Below the pieces are notes generated by a model, which had not been told where the DNA came from, did no database searches, and saw only the letters and a list, made by a program, of their open reading frames with translations. A stretch of DNA of 64,000 nt, taken from the NCBI GenBank assembly GCA_944326265.1, contig CALVDE010000006.1, positions 1 through 64,000 of the forward strand. Reading direction: 5' to 3'. How positions within the stretch are numbered: the first letter of the stretch is position 1; every line of letters starts with the position of its first letter. Shown one piece after another: positions 32,545 through 41,619 of this stretch. Made by a program: the position numbers and the translations under genes. This DNA is from an uncultured Bacteroidales bacterium. GTDB lineage: Bacteria; Bacteroidota; Bacteroidia; Bacteroidales; UBA932.

Positions 32545-34518
32545 ATGACTCCGGGTTACCGCCAGCTTACAGCAGAAGAGATATCTGTCCTCAGAGGCCA
32601 GGGCTGTTGGGCCGAGGACTGGCGGCATGTATATGTGTCGGAGTGCTTCACTCCGGAATGTATAGTCAGGGTCAATTTCTACGGAGTGGTCCGTCTCGGA
32701 GTGTTCTCGGGGTCTATCGCATTGCCAGGAGGCATATCCGTTCACAGCGGCATATATGATGCGACCCTGTTCAATGTTTCTGTCGGGGACAGTTCTCTTA
32801 TTGCGAATATTCACGGGTACATAGCTAATTACGACATAGGTACCCGCACATATATCACCGATGTCGGCAAGATATACATGGAGGGTGTGTCCGCTTTCGG
32901 CAACGGTATCAAGGTGAAAGTGATGAATGAGGCAGGAGGCCGTGATGTCGGGATTTACACCGGGATGTCGTCTCAGGCTGCGTATCTTTCAGCGGTGTAC
33001 AGATACCGCCCCGGGCTGGCTGAATCATTCGATGCGGCTGTTTCCGGGGTTGTTTCCAGACTGTCTTCTGACAGGGGCTGCATCGGCTCCAATGTCAGGA
33101 TAGAGAATGTGGATGTTGTCAGGAATGTCAGAATAGGAAACGGTGCGGTGCTGGAAGGCTGTCTCCGTCTGTGCGACGGGACGGTGGCAAGTACGGATGA
33201 CGCTCCTGTGCGGATGGGCTGCGGAATAGTCTGTTCGGGATTCATAGTGCAGTCCGGTTCGGTCATAGAGGACGGCGTGACAGTTTCAAGTTCTTTCATA
33301 GGACAGGGAGTAAGGCTTGGCCGCGGCTTTGCATGTACGGACAGCCTGTTTTTCGCGGACTGCCACTGCGAGAACGGGGAGGCGGTCTCGGTATTTGCCG
33401 GTCCTTTTACTGTCTCGCACCATAAGGCGACATTGCTGATAGGCTCGATGTTCTCGTTTATGAATGCCGGGTCGGCAACCAATTTCAGCAATCATCTTTA
33501 CAAACTTGGCCCTGTCCATCAGGGTGTTTTTACACGTGGTGCCAAATTCGGCTCGGGGGCTTATATGATGCTTCCTGTCCGGACGGCACCATTTACGACG
33601 GTCCTCGGCAGGCATTATGGAAGGATTGACTCGGACGGAATGCCGTTCTCGTATATAATCGAATCAGCCGGTAAGTCTTATCTGGTACCCGGAGCCAACC
33701 TTAAGAGTTCCGGACTGTTCAGGGATATGCATAAGTGGCCGGCAAGGGATGTACGGGCTGTGTCCGGACGGATAGATCATGTGATCTTCGATGTGTTCTC
33801 TCCTTATACTGCTTCCGCCATGATAGCCGGAAAGGACAGGCTTATAAAGATGCTGTCAGAGGAAAGATTCTCGGGAGTGCCGGCGGTCTACGGAGGTTGC
33901 TGCATTTCCTCGCCTTCCTTGACCAAAGGTGCCGGCAGATATGAGAATGCGCTTAAATATTATGTCGGTAAAAAGTTGGCCGACAGGCTTGTTGACAGAA
34001 AATTGGGTTCTGATGAAGCTGTAAGGGAGGCACTTGCTCCCGAATCTCCTGTGGGCGGAGGCTCCTGGGTGGATATAGCCGGGCTGCTGTCTCCTAAAGC
34101 GGAGATTGATAATATCGTGGAGGAGATGGCAGGCGGAATACTGGATGCGGCGGCTGTCGAGTCCAGGTTCGCGATGGTGGCGGCAAATTACAGCCTGTAT
34201 GAGTGGAGGTGGATATACGATCATATCGTTACAGTCTTTGGTGTTGAGCCCGACAGACTTACGAGAAAAGGACTGAAGGCTCTCCTGAGACAGTTTGAGG
34301 AAGCGGCCTGTTCCATGTTCTCAGAAATGGAGCATGATGCGCTCAAGGAGTTCTCGTCGGACATGATGACAGGCTTCGGTCACGACGAAGAAGGCCTGGC
34401 CCTGTCAGATTTCAGGAATGTGAGAGGAGAGGGGGACTCGGACCCTGTGGTTGTGGCTTTACGTGCGTCACGCCAGGATATCTCCTCCCTGGTCCGTAAC
34501 GTGCTCTTATCCCTTTAG
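32545..34518 (+). CDS. DUF4954 protein with left-handed beta-helix (hexapeptide) repeats
   Basis: A 657-residue cytosolic-type protein matching the Bacteroidetes DUF4954 family. The middle (about 170-330) is made of hexapeptide-like turns (GNGAVLEGCLRLCDGTVAS, VIEDGVTVSSSFIGQGVRLG), as in sugar-nucleotide acyl- and nucleotidyltransferases. The C-terminal 250 residues are helical. No signal peptide. The start follows the SLBB stop by one base, so the two are coupled and may serve the same envelope polysaccharide route. The 3' end overlaps the convergent HAD gene by 12 bases. Biochemical function unknown. Confidence 0.75.
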   Translation: MTPGYRQLTAEEISVLRGQGCWAEDWRHVYVSECFTPECIVRVNFYGVVRLGVFSGSIALPGGISVHSGIYDATLFNVSVGDSSLIANIHGYIANYDIGTRTYITDVGKIYMEGVSAFGNGIKVKVMNEAGGRDVGIYTGMSSQAAYLSAVYRYRPGLAESFDAAVSGVVSRLSSDRGCIGSNVRIENVDVVRNVRIGNGAVLEGCLRLCDGTVASTDDAPVRMGCGIVCSGFIVQSGSVIEDGVTVSSSFIGQGVRLGRGFACTDSLFFADCHCENGEAVSVFAGPFTVSHHKATLLIGSMFSFMNAGSATNFSNHLYKLGPVHQGVFTRGAKFGSGAYMMLPVRTAPFTTVLGRHYGRIDSDGMPFSYIIESAGKSYLVPGANLKSSGLFRDMHKWPARDVRAVSGRIDHVIFDVFSPYTASAMIAGKDRLIKMLSEERFSGVPAVYGGCCISSPSLTKGAGRYENALKYYVGKKLADRLVDRKLGSDEAVREALAPESPVGGGSWVDIAGLLSPKAEIDNIVEEMAGGILDAAAVESRFAMVAANYSLYEWRWIYDHIVTVFGVEPDRLTRKGLKALLRQFEEAACSMFSEMEHDALKEFSSDMMTGFGHDEEGLALSDFRNVRGEGDSDPVVVALRASRQDISSLVRNVLLSL

Positions 34519-35331
34519 GGAGTCTATCCCGAGATCTGCCTTAATCTTGTCTATGACGGCTGTGACTACCTGATATATTCTCTTGCCTTCTGTGTAATCG
34601 GCAGGACAGACAAAATGCACTCTTTCCTCATACAGCAGCCTTTCTGATGTTTCTTTCTGTCTGCCGTCCGGATTGTACACGGCAATGGAGTAGCCCCCGA
34701 ACTGCTTGACCAGTTTCATGCAGGGGATGTCAGTGGCTCCGTCTCCGAAATATATCATTCTGGAGAAAGGAACCGGCCTGCTTTTCTCCGGCAGATAACG
34801 GTTCACCAGGGTGTGGTCGCGTATACTCATTACGCCTTTGTTGATCTTGAACAGGAACTGTGTCTTTGCAGTATAGTCCACCGCGACAGCCGGCCATACG
34901 GCCTCTCCGTTGTCATAAAGGAAGGAGCAGGCATAGACTTTCTTGAATTCATGATATATATCCGTACCTTCTATCATTTCAGTAAGACCGGAAGAGTTGA
35001 TGTAGTGCTCTATGTCCAGTCCGCGCTGTGCACCGTAGCTGTTTATCAGACTGAACCATTCGCGTACTCCCGGATAGAGCTTTACCATTGATCCGAATTT
35101 TCTGAAATTGTCCCTGGTCAGATGGACTCCGGCTTCTTTCGCCTCATCTATCATGGTCTTCATGTAGCACAGGATCTCGCTTGCGTCATTCTCTTCTGAG
35201 AGCTGGTTGCTTTTTTCCCAGAATATCCCCGGATTCTTTCCGAAAGTCTGTATCAGTCCGAATTCCTGCATGTTGGCAGGGGAGAGGGTGCCGTCGAAGT
35301 CGTATATGAGGGCTACTGTAGGTCTTGTCAT
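34507..35331 (-). CDS. HAD-superfamily phosphatase-like protein
   Basis: A 274-residue soluble protein. HAD motif I is YDFDGTLSP (D10, D12), motif II is likely INSSGL, and motif IV is YFGDGATDIPCM near residue 200. The layout (a long cap after motif I) resembles phosphoserine-phosphatase-like HADs, but the substrate cannot be read from sequence. Homologous proteins are widespread in Bacteroidales. It is monocistronic and its end overlaps the DUF4954 gene on the other strand. Confidence 0.8.
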   Translation of the reverse strand: MTRPTVALIYDFDGTLSPANMQEFGLIQTFGKNPGIFWEKSNQLSEENDASEILCYMKTMIDEAKEAGVHLTRDNFRKFGSMVKLYPGVREWFSLINSYGAQRGLDIEHYINSSGLTEMIEGTDIYHEFKKVYACSFLYDNGEAVWPAVAVDYTAKTQFLFKINKGVMSIRDHTLVNRYLPEKSRPVPFSRMIYFGDGATDIPCMKLVKQFGGYSIAVYNPDGRQKETSERLLYEERVHFVCPADYTEGKRIYQVVTAVIDKIKADLGIDSLKG

Positions 35332-35413
35332 AGTGTTCTGCTAGCGTATTTGCGGAGCCAAATTAGCAAAATTTTTCATTTTTCCGTATGTTTGTAAGAT
35401 ATTATTGTGATAT

Positions 35414-36109
35414 ATGAGATACCTCCTTCTGTCCATCCTCCTCATCTGCTGCCCTGTGTGCCTCCGGGCCCAGGCATGGTTCTGTACGGATGAGGGTACG
35501 GAACTGGTCTACACCCGGTATTATGCAGAGGACGGCTCGGTCAAGTGGAACCATACCATGAGTATTCTTGAGACTGCTCTCGATTCCGCAGACTCTTCTC
35601 TCACAGTGACTTATTCCTCATTTATCCGGACGGTGGACGGCAGGGGGCTCGAGAACATGGATGCTCCGGCCGTGATGACGGCCCTGATCAACCGGGACGG
35701 GGATGTGACCCTAGACATTGCCGCCAGCCTGGTCTCCGTTCTCAAAGGAATACTCTGGAAAAATGCCAGAATCACTGCGGAGGGCGGCCAGACCCTGCTG
35801 CCTTCCGTCCTGATGCCCGGAGATACCCTGCAGAGTGCGTCCGGTAAGGTCAGGGCTCTGGGTATGACGATGAACGTTACCGTGACGGAGCGGCTGGTCC
35901 TCGGTACCGACACCCTGACTACTCCGGCCGGTACATTCCCGTGCGTGATAGTTTCCGAGCACAAGGTCGAGAAAGGGATGATGCGCAACCGTGTCACCAC
36001 TGCCCGCACCTGGTATGCCAGGGGCATAGGTATGGTCCGTCACGATACATACGACAGGAACCTGAAACTGGAGACCACGGAGGTTCTGGAAAAAATAGTG
36101 AGAAAATAA
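35414..36109 (+). CDS. exported TapB/DUF3108-like protein
   Basis: A 231-residue protein with a signal peptide (MRYLLLSILLICCPVCLRAQ). It consists of paired beta strands: EGTELVYTRYYAEDGSVKW near the start, MPGDTLQSA and LTTPAGTFPCVIVSE in the middle, and the conserved end TARTWYARGIGMVRHDTYD. This pattern fits the TapB/DUF3108 group of periplasmic or outer-membrane proteins, whose role is unknown. It precedes the ECF sigma operon by 61 bases and could be co-transcribed with it. TATGTTTG at 35387-35394 may be its -7 box. Confidence 0.7.
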   Translation: MRYLLLSILLICCPVCLRAQAWFCTDEGTELVYTRYYAEDGSVKWNHTMSILETALDSADSSLTVTYSSFIRTVDGRGLENMDAPAVMTALINRDGDVTLDIAASLVSVLKGILWKNARITAEGGQTLLPSVLMPGDTLQSASGKVRALGMTMNVTVTERLVLGTDTLTTPAGTFPCVIVSEHKVEKGMMRNRVTTARTWYARGIGMVRHDTYDRNLKLETTEVLEKIVRK

Positions 36110-36170
36110 TACCCGGCAGATGCAACAGACGGCCCTGCCCATACGTTATATAAGTGGAGAAAAACAAAAG

Positions 36171-36686
36171 ATGATACCTAAAGAGATTACAGCGTTCTAC
36201 AACAGATACAAGACGAGGCTCTACAATACGTCGCTGCGGATAACAGGCGACAGTTTCGATGCCGAGGAGATAGTTCAGGACACTATCATCAAGTATCTGA
36301 GGACCAATACAGGCGGAATGTCCGAGGCTCAGACTTCGGCCTGGCTTGTAAAAGCCTGTACCAGAGCTTCGATAGACATGCTCCGTATGCGCAGGGGGCT
36401 GAAGGTGAAGCTTGGGAAATTTGCGGAGGAGGACCCGGAGGAGGACTCGTCGCAGCAGTGGGACAGTCTCCTGCAGAGTCAGAGTCCGCAGGAGATGATA
36501 GGCAGGATAAAGCGGCAGATGCTCCGGATGCCTGACGGATACAGGGCGGTGCTCTCCCTGCTGCTCTTCGAGGGGTACGACTATTCCGAGGCCGCGCAGA
36601 TACTGGGGGTGGAGGAAAGCACGGTGAGGTCGCAGTATCTCAGAGGCAAGCGCAAATTGGTGGAAATGATTAAAAATGAGAAATAA
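36171..36686 (+). CDS. ECF RNA polymerase sigma factor
   Basis: A 171-residue ECF sigma factor. Region 2 is LYNTSLRITGDSFDAEEIVQDTIIKYL, recognisable from ITGDSFDAEEIVQD, and region 4 is YRAVLSLLLFEGYDYSEAAQ, followed by ILGVEESTVRSQYLRGKRKL. The frame is open to 36120, but the Met at 36171 follows an AGTGGAGA-like site and fits the family. It directs RNA polymerase to a regulon that probably includes its own operon. The 3' end overlaps the anti-sigma gene by 11 bases. Confidence 0.9.
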   Translation: MIPKEITAFYNRYKTRLYNTSLRITGDSFDAEEIVQDTIIKYLRTNTGGMSEAQTSAWLVKACTRASIDMLRMRRGLKVKLGKFAEEDPEEDSSQQWDSLLQSQSPQEMIGRIKRQMLRMPDGYRAVLSLLLFEGYDYSEAAQILGVEESTVRSQYLRGKRKLVEMIKNEK

Positions 36687-37275
36687 CAGGACAATGGATA
36701 ACTTACAGCAATACTTCAGACAGAACAGCGGAAGCATCAATGAATCAGATGAACTCATCCCAGAAGGGGACGAGGCACGCTTCGAGCGGCGATGGGAGTA
36801 CTCCAGCCGTGACCGCATACATTTCCGTTCAGGGCTCAAGCGCAGAAAGAAACCTCTGTGGAAGGTCATTGCCTTCCCCCTCGTGGCTTCCATAGCACTG
36901 ATAGTCGGTGTCCGGATGCTGATGAATCCGTTTGTCAAGGTAGAAGAACCCCAGGTGCGGATAGCGGAAGAGAAGGCATATTCCGAGGAACGGGATACAT
37001 TGTCCCCCGGGTACATCTATCAGCAGTACTGCCGCACTGTGGCTGATATTACGGTCGAGGTCGCTGTCCTGACTGCTTATATGCCTGAGGACTATGCGGA
37101 GGAGGCCATGGCTGTGGTGGACGATATAGTCCGGGAACCGGTGCCCCTGATTGACCAGCTGGAAGGAGTTGATATACAGCGGCAGAGGGAGATTCTACAG
37201 GAGTACTCGGCCAGACAGATAGCAGCCCTGGACCATGTGGTAGGAACCATAAGGGGGCTGAATGAGACAGAATAA
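36676..37275 (+). CDS. putative anti-sigma factor (single membrane helix)
   Basis: A 199-residue protein with a charged cytoplasmic part (1-60), one membrane helix (VIAFPLVASIALIVGVRML, about 64-82) and a periplasmic helical domain. It has no HXXXCXXC zinc motif. Its position directly after, and overlapping, the ECF gene is the main argument for anti-sigma function. An alternative start at 36694 (MDNLQQYF) is possible and would remove the overlap. Confidence 0.7.
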   Translation: MRNNRTMDNLQQYFRQNSGSINESDELIPEGDEARFERRWEYSSRDRIHFRSGLKRRKKPLWKVIAFPLVASIALIVGVRMLMNPFVKVEEPQVRIAEEKAYSEERDTLSPGYIYQQYCRTVADITVEVAVLTAYMPEDYAEEAMAVVDDIVREPVPLIDQLEGVDIQRQREILQEYSARQIAALDHVVGTIRGLNETE

Positions 37276-37297
37276 AACATTTTAAATCAACGCAGAT

Positions 37298-38158
37298 ATG
37301 AAAAGATTAATTACAATGGCAGCCATACTGGCATTGATGGTACCGGTATGCGCACAGGCAAGGTCTTACGACGAGATTACCAAAGAGGTGAAAGTCCGTA
37401 ATTTCAACGGCATCAGGGCCGGAAACCGCTTTGAGGTGGACGTGGAGAAAGCCTCTAAGCATGCTTTGGAACTCACATTCCCTGCAGAATTGGAGGAATA
37501 TGTGACAGCTGAAGTACAGTCTGGCGTACTGGTTCTTACCATCGACCTTGAAAAGGCTCCCAGGGACATCCGCCGCGAGTTCAACAGCGGGGACTGGAAG
37601 CTCTACGCCAAGGTCAGCTGTCCGGAGATAGAGGGCGTACGCCTATCAGGTGCAGCTAATATGAGTATTTTGGACCGGTTTGACACTCAGTCGCTTGATA
37701 TCCGCACCAGCGGAGCCTCATCCCTCAAGAAAGCGGCTTTCAATACAGTGGGTGATCTCAGAATTGTGGCTTCAGGTGCTTCCCACGTTGAAATGGATCT
37801 GTCCGGCAGCATTGACAATTCAGATATTGAATGCAGCGGTGCCTCAAATGTATACATCGTAGGAGGCAATTACACTGACTGCGTGGTAGATAATTCCGGA
37901 GCCTCCGACGTGGATATGGAGGAGGTCAGGATGAAGAACCTCCGCATCAGTCTTTCAGGTGCGTCCAATTTCTATGTCGATGGTACGGCTGACTACCTTG
38001 ACGTGGATGTAAGCGGAGCCTCCAGCTGCAAGGCATCCTCTCTTATAGCCACGAGAGCCAGGGTAGAAGCCAGCGGTGCCTCAAGTGTAACTGTAAATGC
38101 CAAGGATATGGATCTCGTGGATGTGTCCAGAGCATCCAGCGTCAGAAACCGCAGATAA
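37298..38158 (+). CDS. head-GIN (DUF2807) putative auto-transporter adhesin
   Basis: A 286-residue exported protein (signal to VCAQA, about residue 21). It then has two DUF2807/GIN regions built from repeating SGASxxxV/GASN turns (GAANMSILDRF, CSGASNVYIVGGNY, NSGASDVDMEEV, SGASNFYVDG, SGASSCKAS), typical of a right-handed beta-solenoid. Bacteroidetes often place such genes beside ECF sigma/anti-sigma pairs, as here, so it is a likely regulon member. The adhesin label is a family name, not an established function. Confidence 0.85.
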   Translation: MKRLITMAAILALMVPVCAQARSYDEITKEVKVRNFNGIRAGNRFEVDVEKASKHALELTFPAELEEYVTAEVQSGVLVLTIDLEKAPRDIRREFNSGDWKLYAKVSCPEIEGVRLSGAANMSILDRFDTQSLDIRTSGASSLKKAAFNTVGDLRIVASGASHVEMDLSGSIDNSDIECSGASNVYIVGGNYTDCVVDNSGASDVDMEEVRMKNLRISLSGASNFYVDGTADYLDVDVSGASSCKASSLIATRARVEASGASSVTVNAKDMDLVDVSRASSVRNRR

Positions 38159-38164
38159 GAGAAG

Positions 38165-39286
38165 ATGTCCTGGATACATTCAGATAAGGATTTCGTGCTG
38201 GACTCGCACTGCGACACTCCGACGATGCTGCTCGAGGAGATAGACCTCGGGAAGCGGCAGCCGAGGGGGCACGTGGACTTCGTGAGAGCCCGGGAAGGCG
38301 GGGTGGACGGGATGTTCTTCGCGATATACTCTCCGCCGGAGCTTACGGACGCGGAGGCCACGGTACATGCGATAAGGCTCATATCCAAATGCTACGATGC
38401 CGTCGACAGCAACAGCGCTGTCGCGGCATTCGCTGTTTCCCCGGAACAGGCTTTCGAGCACAAGAAGCACGGCCTTATCTCCGTATTTCTGGGTATGGAG
38501 AACGGCACCCCGATACAGCATGATCTGGAATATCTGCGTCTTTATCATCGCTTTGGAGTGCGTTATCTCACGCTCTGCCACAACCGGCACAACCAGATCT
38601 GCGACTCGTGCATGCCCTTGGAGCCGGAATGGGGCGGCCTCTCCGCTTTCGGAAAGGAAGTGGTGGCCGAGTGCAACCGCCTGGGTATCCTACTGGACTG
38701 TTCCCATGCCTCTGACGGGACATTCTACGACTTGCTGAATTATTCCAAAACTCCGATTGTCGCCTCGCACTCATCCTGCAGGGCCCTGTGCGGCCATCCC
38801 CGGAATATGTCCGACACCATGCTGCGGGACCTGGGCTCCGCAGACGGAGTGATTCAGGTCAATTTCTATCCCAAATTCATCGACTCCGATTTTGCCCAGG
38901 ACGAGAAATTTCTGAAACTCAGCGAGGAAGGGGAGCATTGGCAGGAACTCTACCGCTCCGATCTGTACAATATCGAGTACCGGGACAATTACTGGCGGAT
39001 AATGGACGAGCTGGCAGTCTATCCCACGCCCTCTGTCAGGAGGGTCGTGGACCACATCGACCATGCCGTGAAGGTGGCCGGAGCGGCACATGTGGGCTTA
39101 GGCTCGGATTTCGACGGGATAGAAGTGGCACCCGAGGGACTTAGGGACATCTCCATGTACGGCAACATAGCAGCGGAGCTGCGGCAGCGGGGCTACAGCA
39201 GTTCTGAGATACGCGGCATCATGGGCGGCAACTTCCTGAGAGTCATGCACCAGGCTCAGAAAGCAGCACAGTCCTCAGCAGATTGA
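38165..39286 (+). CDS. membrane-dipeptidase-type peptidase (M19)
   Basis: A 373-residue zinc dipeptidase of the renal dipeptidase family. Metal ligands are visible: HxD in DSHCDTP (H15, D17), Glu in GMENG (E112), His in CSHAS (H181) and ASHSS (H202), and the Asp of GSDFDG. No signal peptide is apparent, so it is probably cytoplasmic and cleaves dipeptides, including those with D-residues. It follows the GIN gene by 6 bases and may be in the ECF operon. The last 44 bases overlap cinA on the other strand, giving a tail (QAQKAAQSSAD) beyond the usual family end. Confidence 0.9.
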   Translation: MSWIHSDKDFVLDSHCDTPTMLLEEIDLGKRQPRGHVDFVRAREGGVDGMFFAIYSPPELTDAEATVHAIRLISKCYDAVDSNSAVAAFAVSPEQAFEHKKHGLISVFLGMENGTPIQHDLEYLRLYHRFGVRYLTLCHNRHNQICDSCMPLEPEWGGLSAFGKEVVAECNRLGILLDCSHASDGTFYDLLNYSKTPIVASHSSCRALCGHPRNMSDTMLRDLGSADGVIQVNFYPKFIDSDFAQDEKFLKLSEEGEHWQELYRSDLYNIEYRDNYWRIMDELAVYPTPSVRRVVDHIDHAVKVAGAAHVGLGSDFDGIEVAPEGLRDISMYGNIAAELRQRGYSSSEIRGIMGGNFLRVMHQAQKAAQSSAD

Positions 39287-40538
39287 GGGCGCTGCCGGCG
39301 AAACGGTCGATATTGGTGCTCCGGTCGTTGTTGAAACGGAACATCCGGGACAGGACTGCGGTCTTGCCCGGATTTTTCGTATCCGGATATGCCACTGCGG
39401 TCCAGACTGTGCCGACGGGCTTGTCGGGCGTGCCTCCGTCCGGGCCGGCGATGCCGGTGGTCGAGAGGGCGTAGTCAGTCCCGAGTGCCTCGCGGACTCC
39501 GAGGGCCATGGCCTCGGCACATTCGCGGCTGACGGCTCCTTCTGAAGCGATTATTCCGGTGGGAACGTGCAGTACGTTTTCTTTCACCGAGTTGTCGTAT
39601 GATGTAACGGAGCCGTAGAAGAACCTGGAGGCCCCGGGAATCTGCGTAATGAGTGACGCTATCCTGCCTCCGGTGCAGGACTCGGCTACGGCCAGGGTCT
39701 TTCCTGCGGCAGTCATCCTGCGGGCTATCACGGACTGGAGGGTGTCCTCGCCTTCACCGTAGATGGCATCGCCGAGGACGGGGCCGAGCTTGGCGAACTC
39801 AGCCTCGATGCGCCGTATCTCGTCCTCCCGCTCCCCGCCGTATATCGACAGGCGCAGCTTGACACCGGTAAGGGGATTGGGCAGATAGGCCAGGTGCATG
39901 TCCTCCGGCAGGGCATCCTCCCAGGGCTCGATCATCTTGGCCAGGGTGGACTCGGCTATGCCGTAGGTGACTATGGTCTTATGATGTATGCTGTCGAGGG
40001 CGAAATGGCTGCGGATGTCGTCCATCACTGCCGGCAGCAGGCCGATGGCCTCGTAAGGCACTCCCGGCAGGGAATAGAGCACGGGACAGTGGGAGTAGAG
40101 GGCTGCCGGGAAACGGAATATCATCCCGGGAGCGGTGCCTTTCCGGTTGACCATCACCTCGCAGGTGTCGGGTACTACAGCCTGGTCCCGGTTGATGTCG
40201 GATATCTCGATGCCCCGGTGGGCCAGTATCCGCTCTATCACCTCCATCTGTCCCTGATGGAAGACGGTGCCTCGGCTGTAGGAGAGCTCTCCGAGAGCCT
40301 TCTTGGTGATATCGTCCTTGGTGGGTCCGAGTCCGCCCGTAACTATCACTATATCGTTCTCATGCAGCAGGGACTTCAAGTTCTGCTTTATGTCGGTGTT
40401 GTCATCGCTGATGGAGACCATGCGGAGCACTTTCACGCCTATGGCGTTGAGCTCGCGGGCTATGGCTGAGGAATTGGTGTCGACGATCTGGCCGATGAGA
40501 ATCTCATCGCCGATGGTGCAGACGGCTGCTCGTTTCAT
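39243..40538 (-). CDS. cinA: CinA: nicotinamide-nucleotide amidase / ADP-ribose pyrophosphatase-like
   Basis: A 431-residue two-domain protein. The N-terminal MoCF-like domain (1-170) has IGDEILIGQIVDTNSS and VTGGLGPTKDD. The C-terminal PncC amidase domain (about 265-425) has AVAESCTGGRIASLIT and TGIAGPDGGTPDKPVGTV. It recycles NMN and clears damaged nucleotides. Its ATG overlaps the pyrD stop by one base (TAATG on the minus strand), so it is coupled to pyrD. The last 44 bases overlap the M19 dipeptidase gene. Confidence 0.93.
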   Translation of the reverse strand: MKRAAVCTIGDEILIGQIVDTNSSAIARELNAIGVKVLRMVSISDDNTDIKQNLKSLLHENDIVIVTGGLGPTKDDITKKALGELSYSRGTVFHQGQMEVIERILAHRGIEISDINRDQAVVPDTCEVMVNRKGTAPGMIFRFPAALYSHCPVLYSLPGVPYEAIGLLPAVMDDIRSHFALDSIHHKTIVTYGIAESTLAKMIEPWEDALPEDMHLAYLPNPLTGVKLRLSIYGGEREDEIRRIEAEFAKLGPVLGDAIYGEGEDTLQSVIARRMTAAGKTLAVAESCTGGRIASLITQIPGASRFFYGSVTSYDNSVKENVLHVPTGIIASEGAVSRECAEAMALGVREALGTDYALSTTGIAGPDGGTPDKPVGTVWTAVAYPDTKNPGKTAVLSRMFRFNNDRSTNIDRFAGSALNLLRTVLLSEPGA

Positions 40539-41578
40539 TATTTATGGGATTTAAGGTACTTGAGAATCTTGCGTACTGCTCCGGGACCGTTGTAGATGAA
40601 GCCGGAGTATATCTGAATAAGGGAGGCACCGGCATCCAGCATCTCCTTGGCCTGCTCCGGGGTCATGATGCCTCCGACACCGATGATGGGCAGGATGCCG
40701 CCGGTCTTCTGATGGATGTGGCGCACCATCGCCAGGCTCTTCTCATACAGAGGCTGGCCGCTCAGGCCGCCGTTGCCCAGTGCCTTGACCTTCTCGGGGT
40801 CAGTGGAAAGCCCTTCACGGGAATTGGTTGTGTTGGTGGCGATTATGCCGTCCAGACCGGAGCTGAGAGCCAACTCGACAATGCGGTCCACATGCTCATA
40901 CGGGATGTCGGGGGATATCTTGAGCAGGATGGGGCGGTAGTCGTCGTAATATCTTCTGAGGGTGAGCAGATGGTCCACTATCTCAGACAGATAGCCTACA
41001 TCCTGCAGGACCGTGAGATCCTTTACGTTAGGACACGATACATTGATTGTGAAATAGTCCACATAGTCGTAGAGCAGGGAGAAGGAACGCTCGTAGTCCT
41101 TGTATGCCTCCTCATTAGGCGTCTTTGAAGCCTTGGCTATGTTGCCGCCGACGATGACGTTCGGAACGCGCTTCTGGAGCTGGGCCACGGCGTATTTTAC
41201 ACCTTTATTATTGATGCCCATGCGGTTGATGATGGCCCTGTCTTCTATGAGCCTGAAACAGCGGGGCTTGGGATTGCCTGGCTGAGGTTCGGGGGTGAGG
41301 GAGCCTATCTCCACGAAACTGAAGCCGAAGTTGCCCATGTCGTTGTAGAACTCTCCGTTCTTGTCCAGACCGGCCGCCAGTCCTACCGGATTCTTGAATG
41401 TAAGTCCGAAAACATCGCGGCGCAGCTCTCCGTCTTTATCCCTGACCCGGAAAATAGCCCTAATGATACTCTGAGAGAAAGGTATATATCGTAAAATATG
41501 CAGAATACGGAAAGTGATGTGGTGAGCCGTTTCAGGCGAGAAGGAGAAGAGTATGCGTCGGATGAGCAGTCTGTACAT
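40538..41578 (-). CDS. pyrD: quinone-type dihydroorotate dehydrogenase
   Basis: A 346-residue membrane-associated FMN enzyme that oxidises dihydroorotate to orotate, passing electrons to quinone. The N-terminal helical extension (LFSFSPETAHHITFRIL) marks class 2. FMN-binding parts are GLAAGLDKNGEFYN, IGSLTPEPQPGNPKPR and GVGGIMTPEQA. The catalytic-base motif reads NVSCPN with Cys at 182, whereas class 2 enzymes usually have Ser here. It is the upstream partner of cinA. This is the third pyrimidine gene of the window, with the two pyrE copies. Confidence 0.93.
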   Translation of the reverse strand: MYRLLIRRILFSFSPETAHHITFRILHILRYIPFSQSIIRAIFRVRDKDGELRRDVFGLTFKNPVGLAAGLDKNGEFYNDMGNFGFSFVEIGSLTPEPQPGNPKPRCFRLIEDRAIINRMGINNKGVKYAVAQLQKRVPNVIVGGNIAKASKTPNEEAYKDYERSFSLLYDYVDYFTINVSCPNVKDLTVLQDVGYLSEIVDHLLTLRRYYDDYRPILLKISPDIPYEHVDRIVELALSSGLDGIIATNTTNSREGLSTDPEKVKALGNGGLSGQPLYEKSLAMVRHIHQKTGGILPIIGVGGIMTPEQAKEMLDAGASLIQIYSGFIYNGPGAVRKILKYLKSHK

Positions 41579-41619
41579 AGTGTTTCAGCATTGATTCGCA
41601 GGCAAAGATACGCCAAAAA

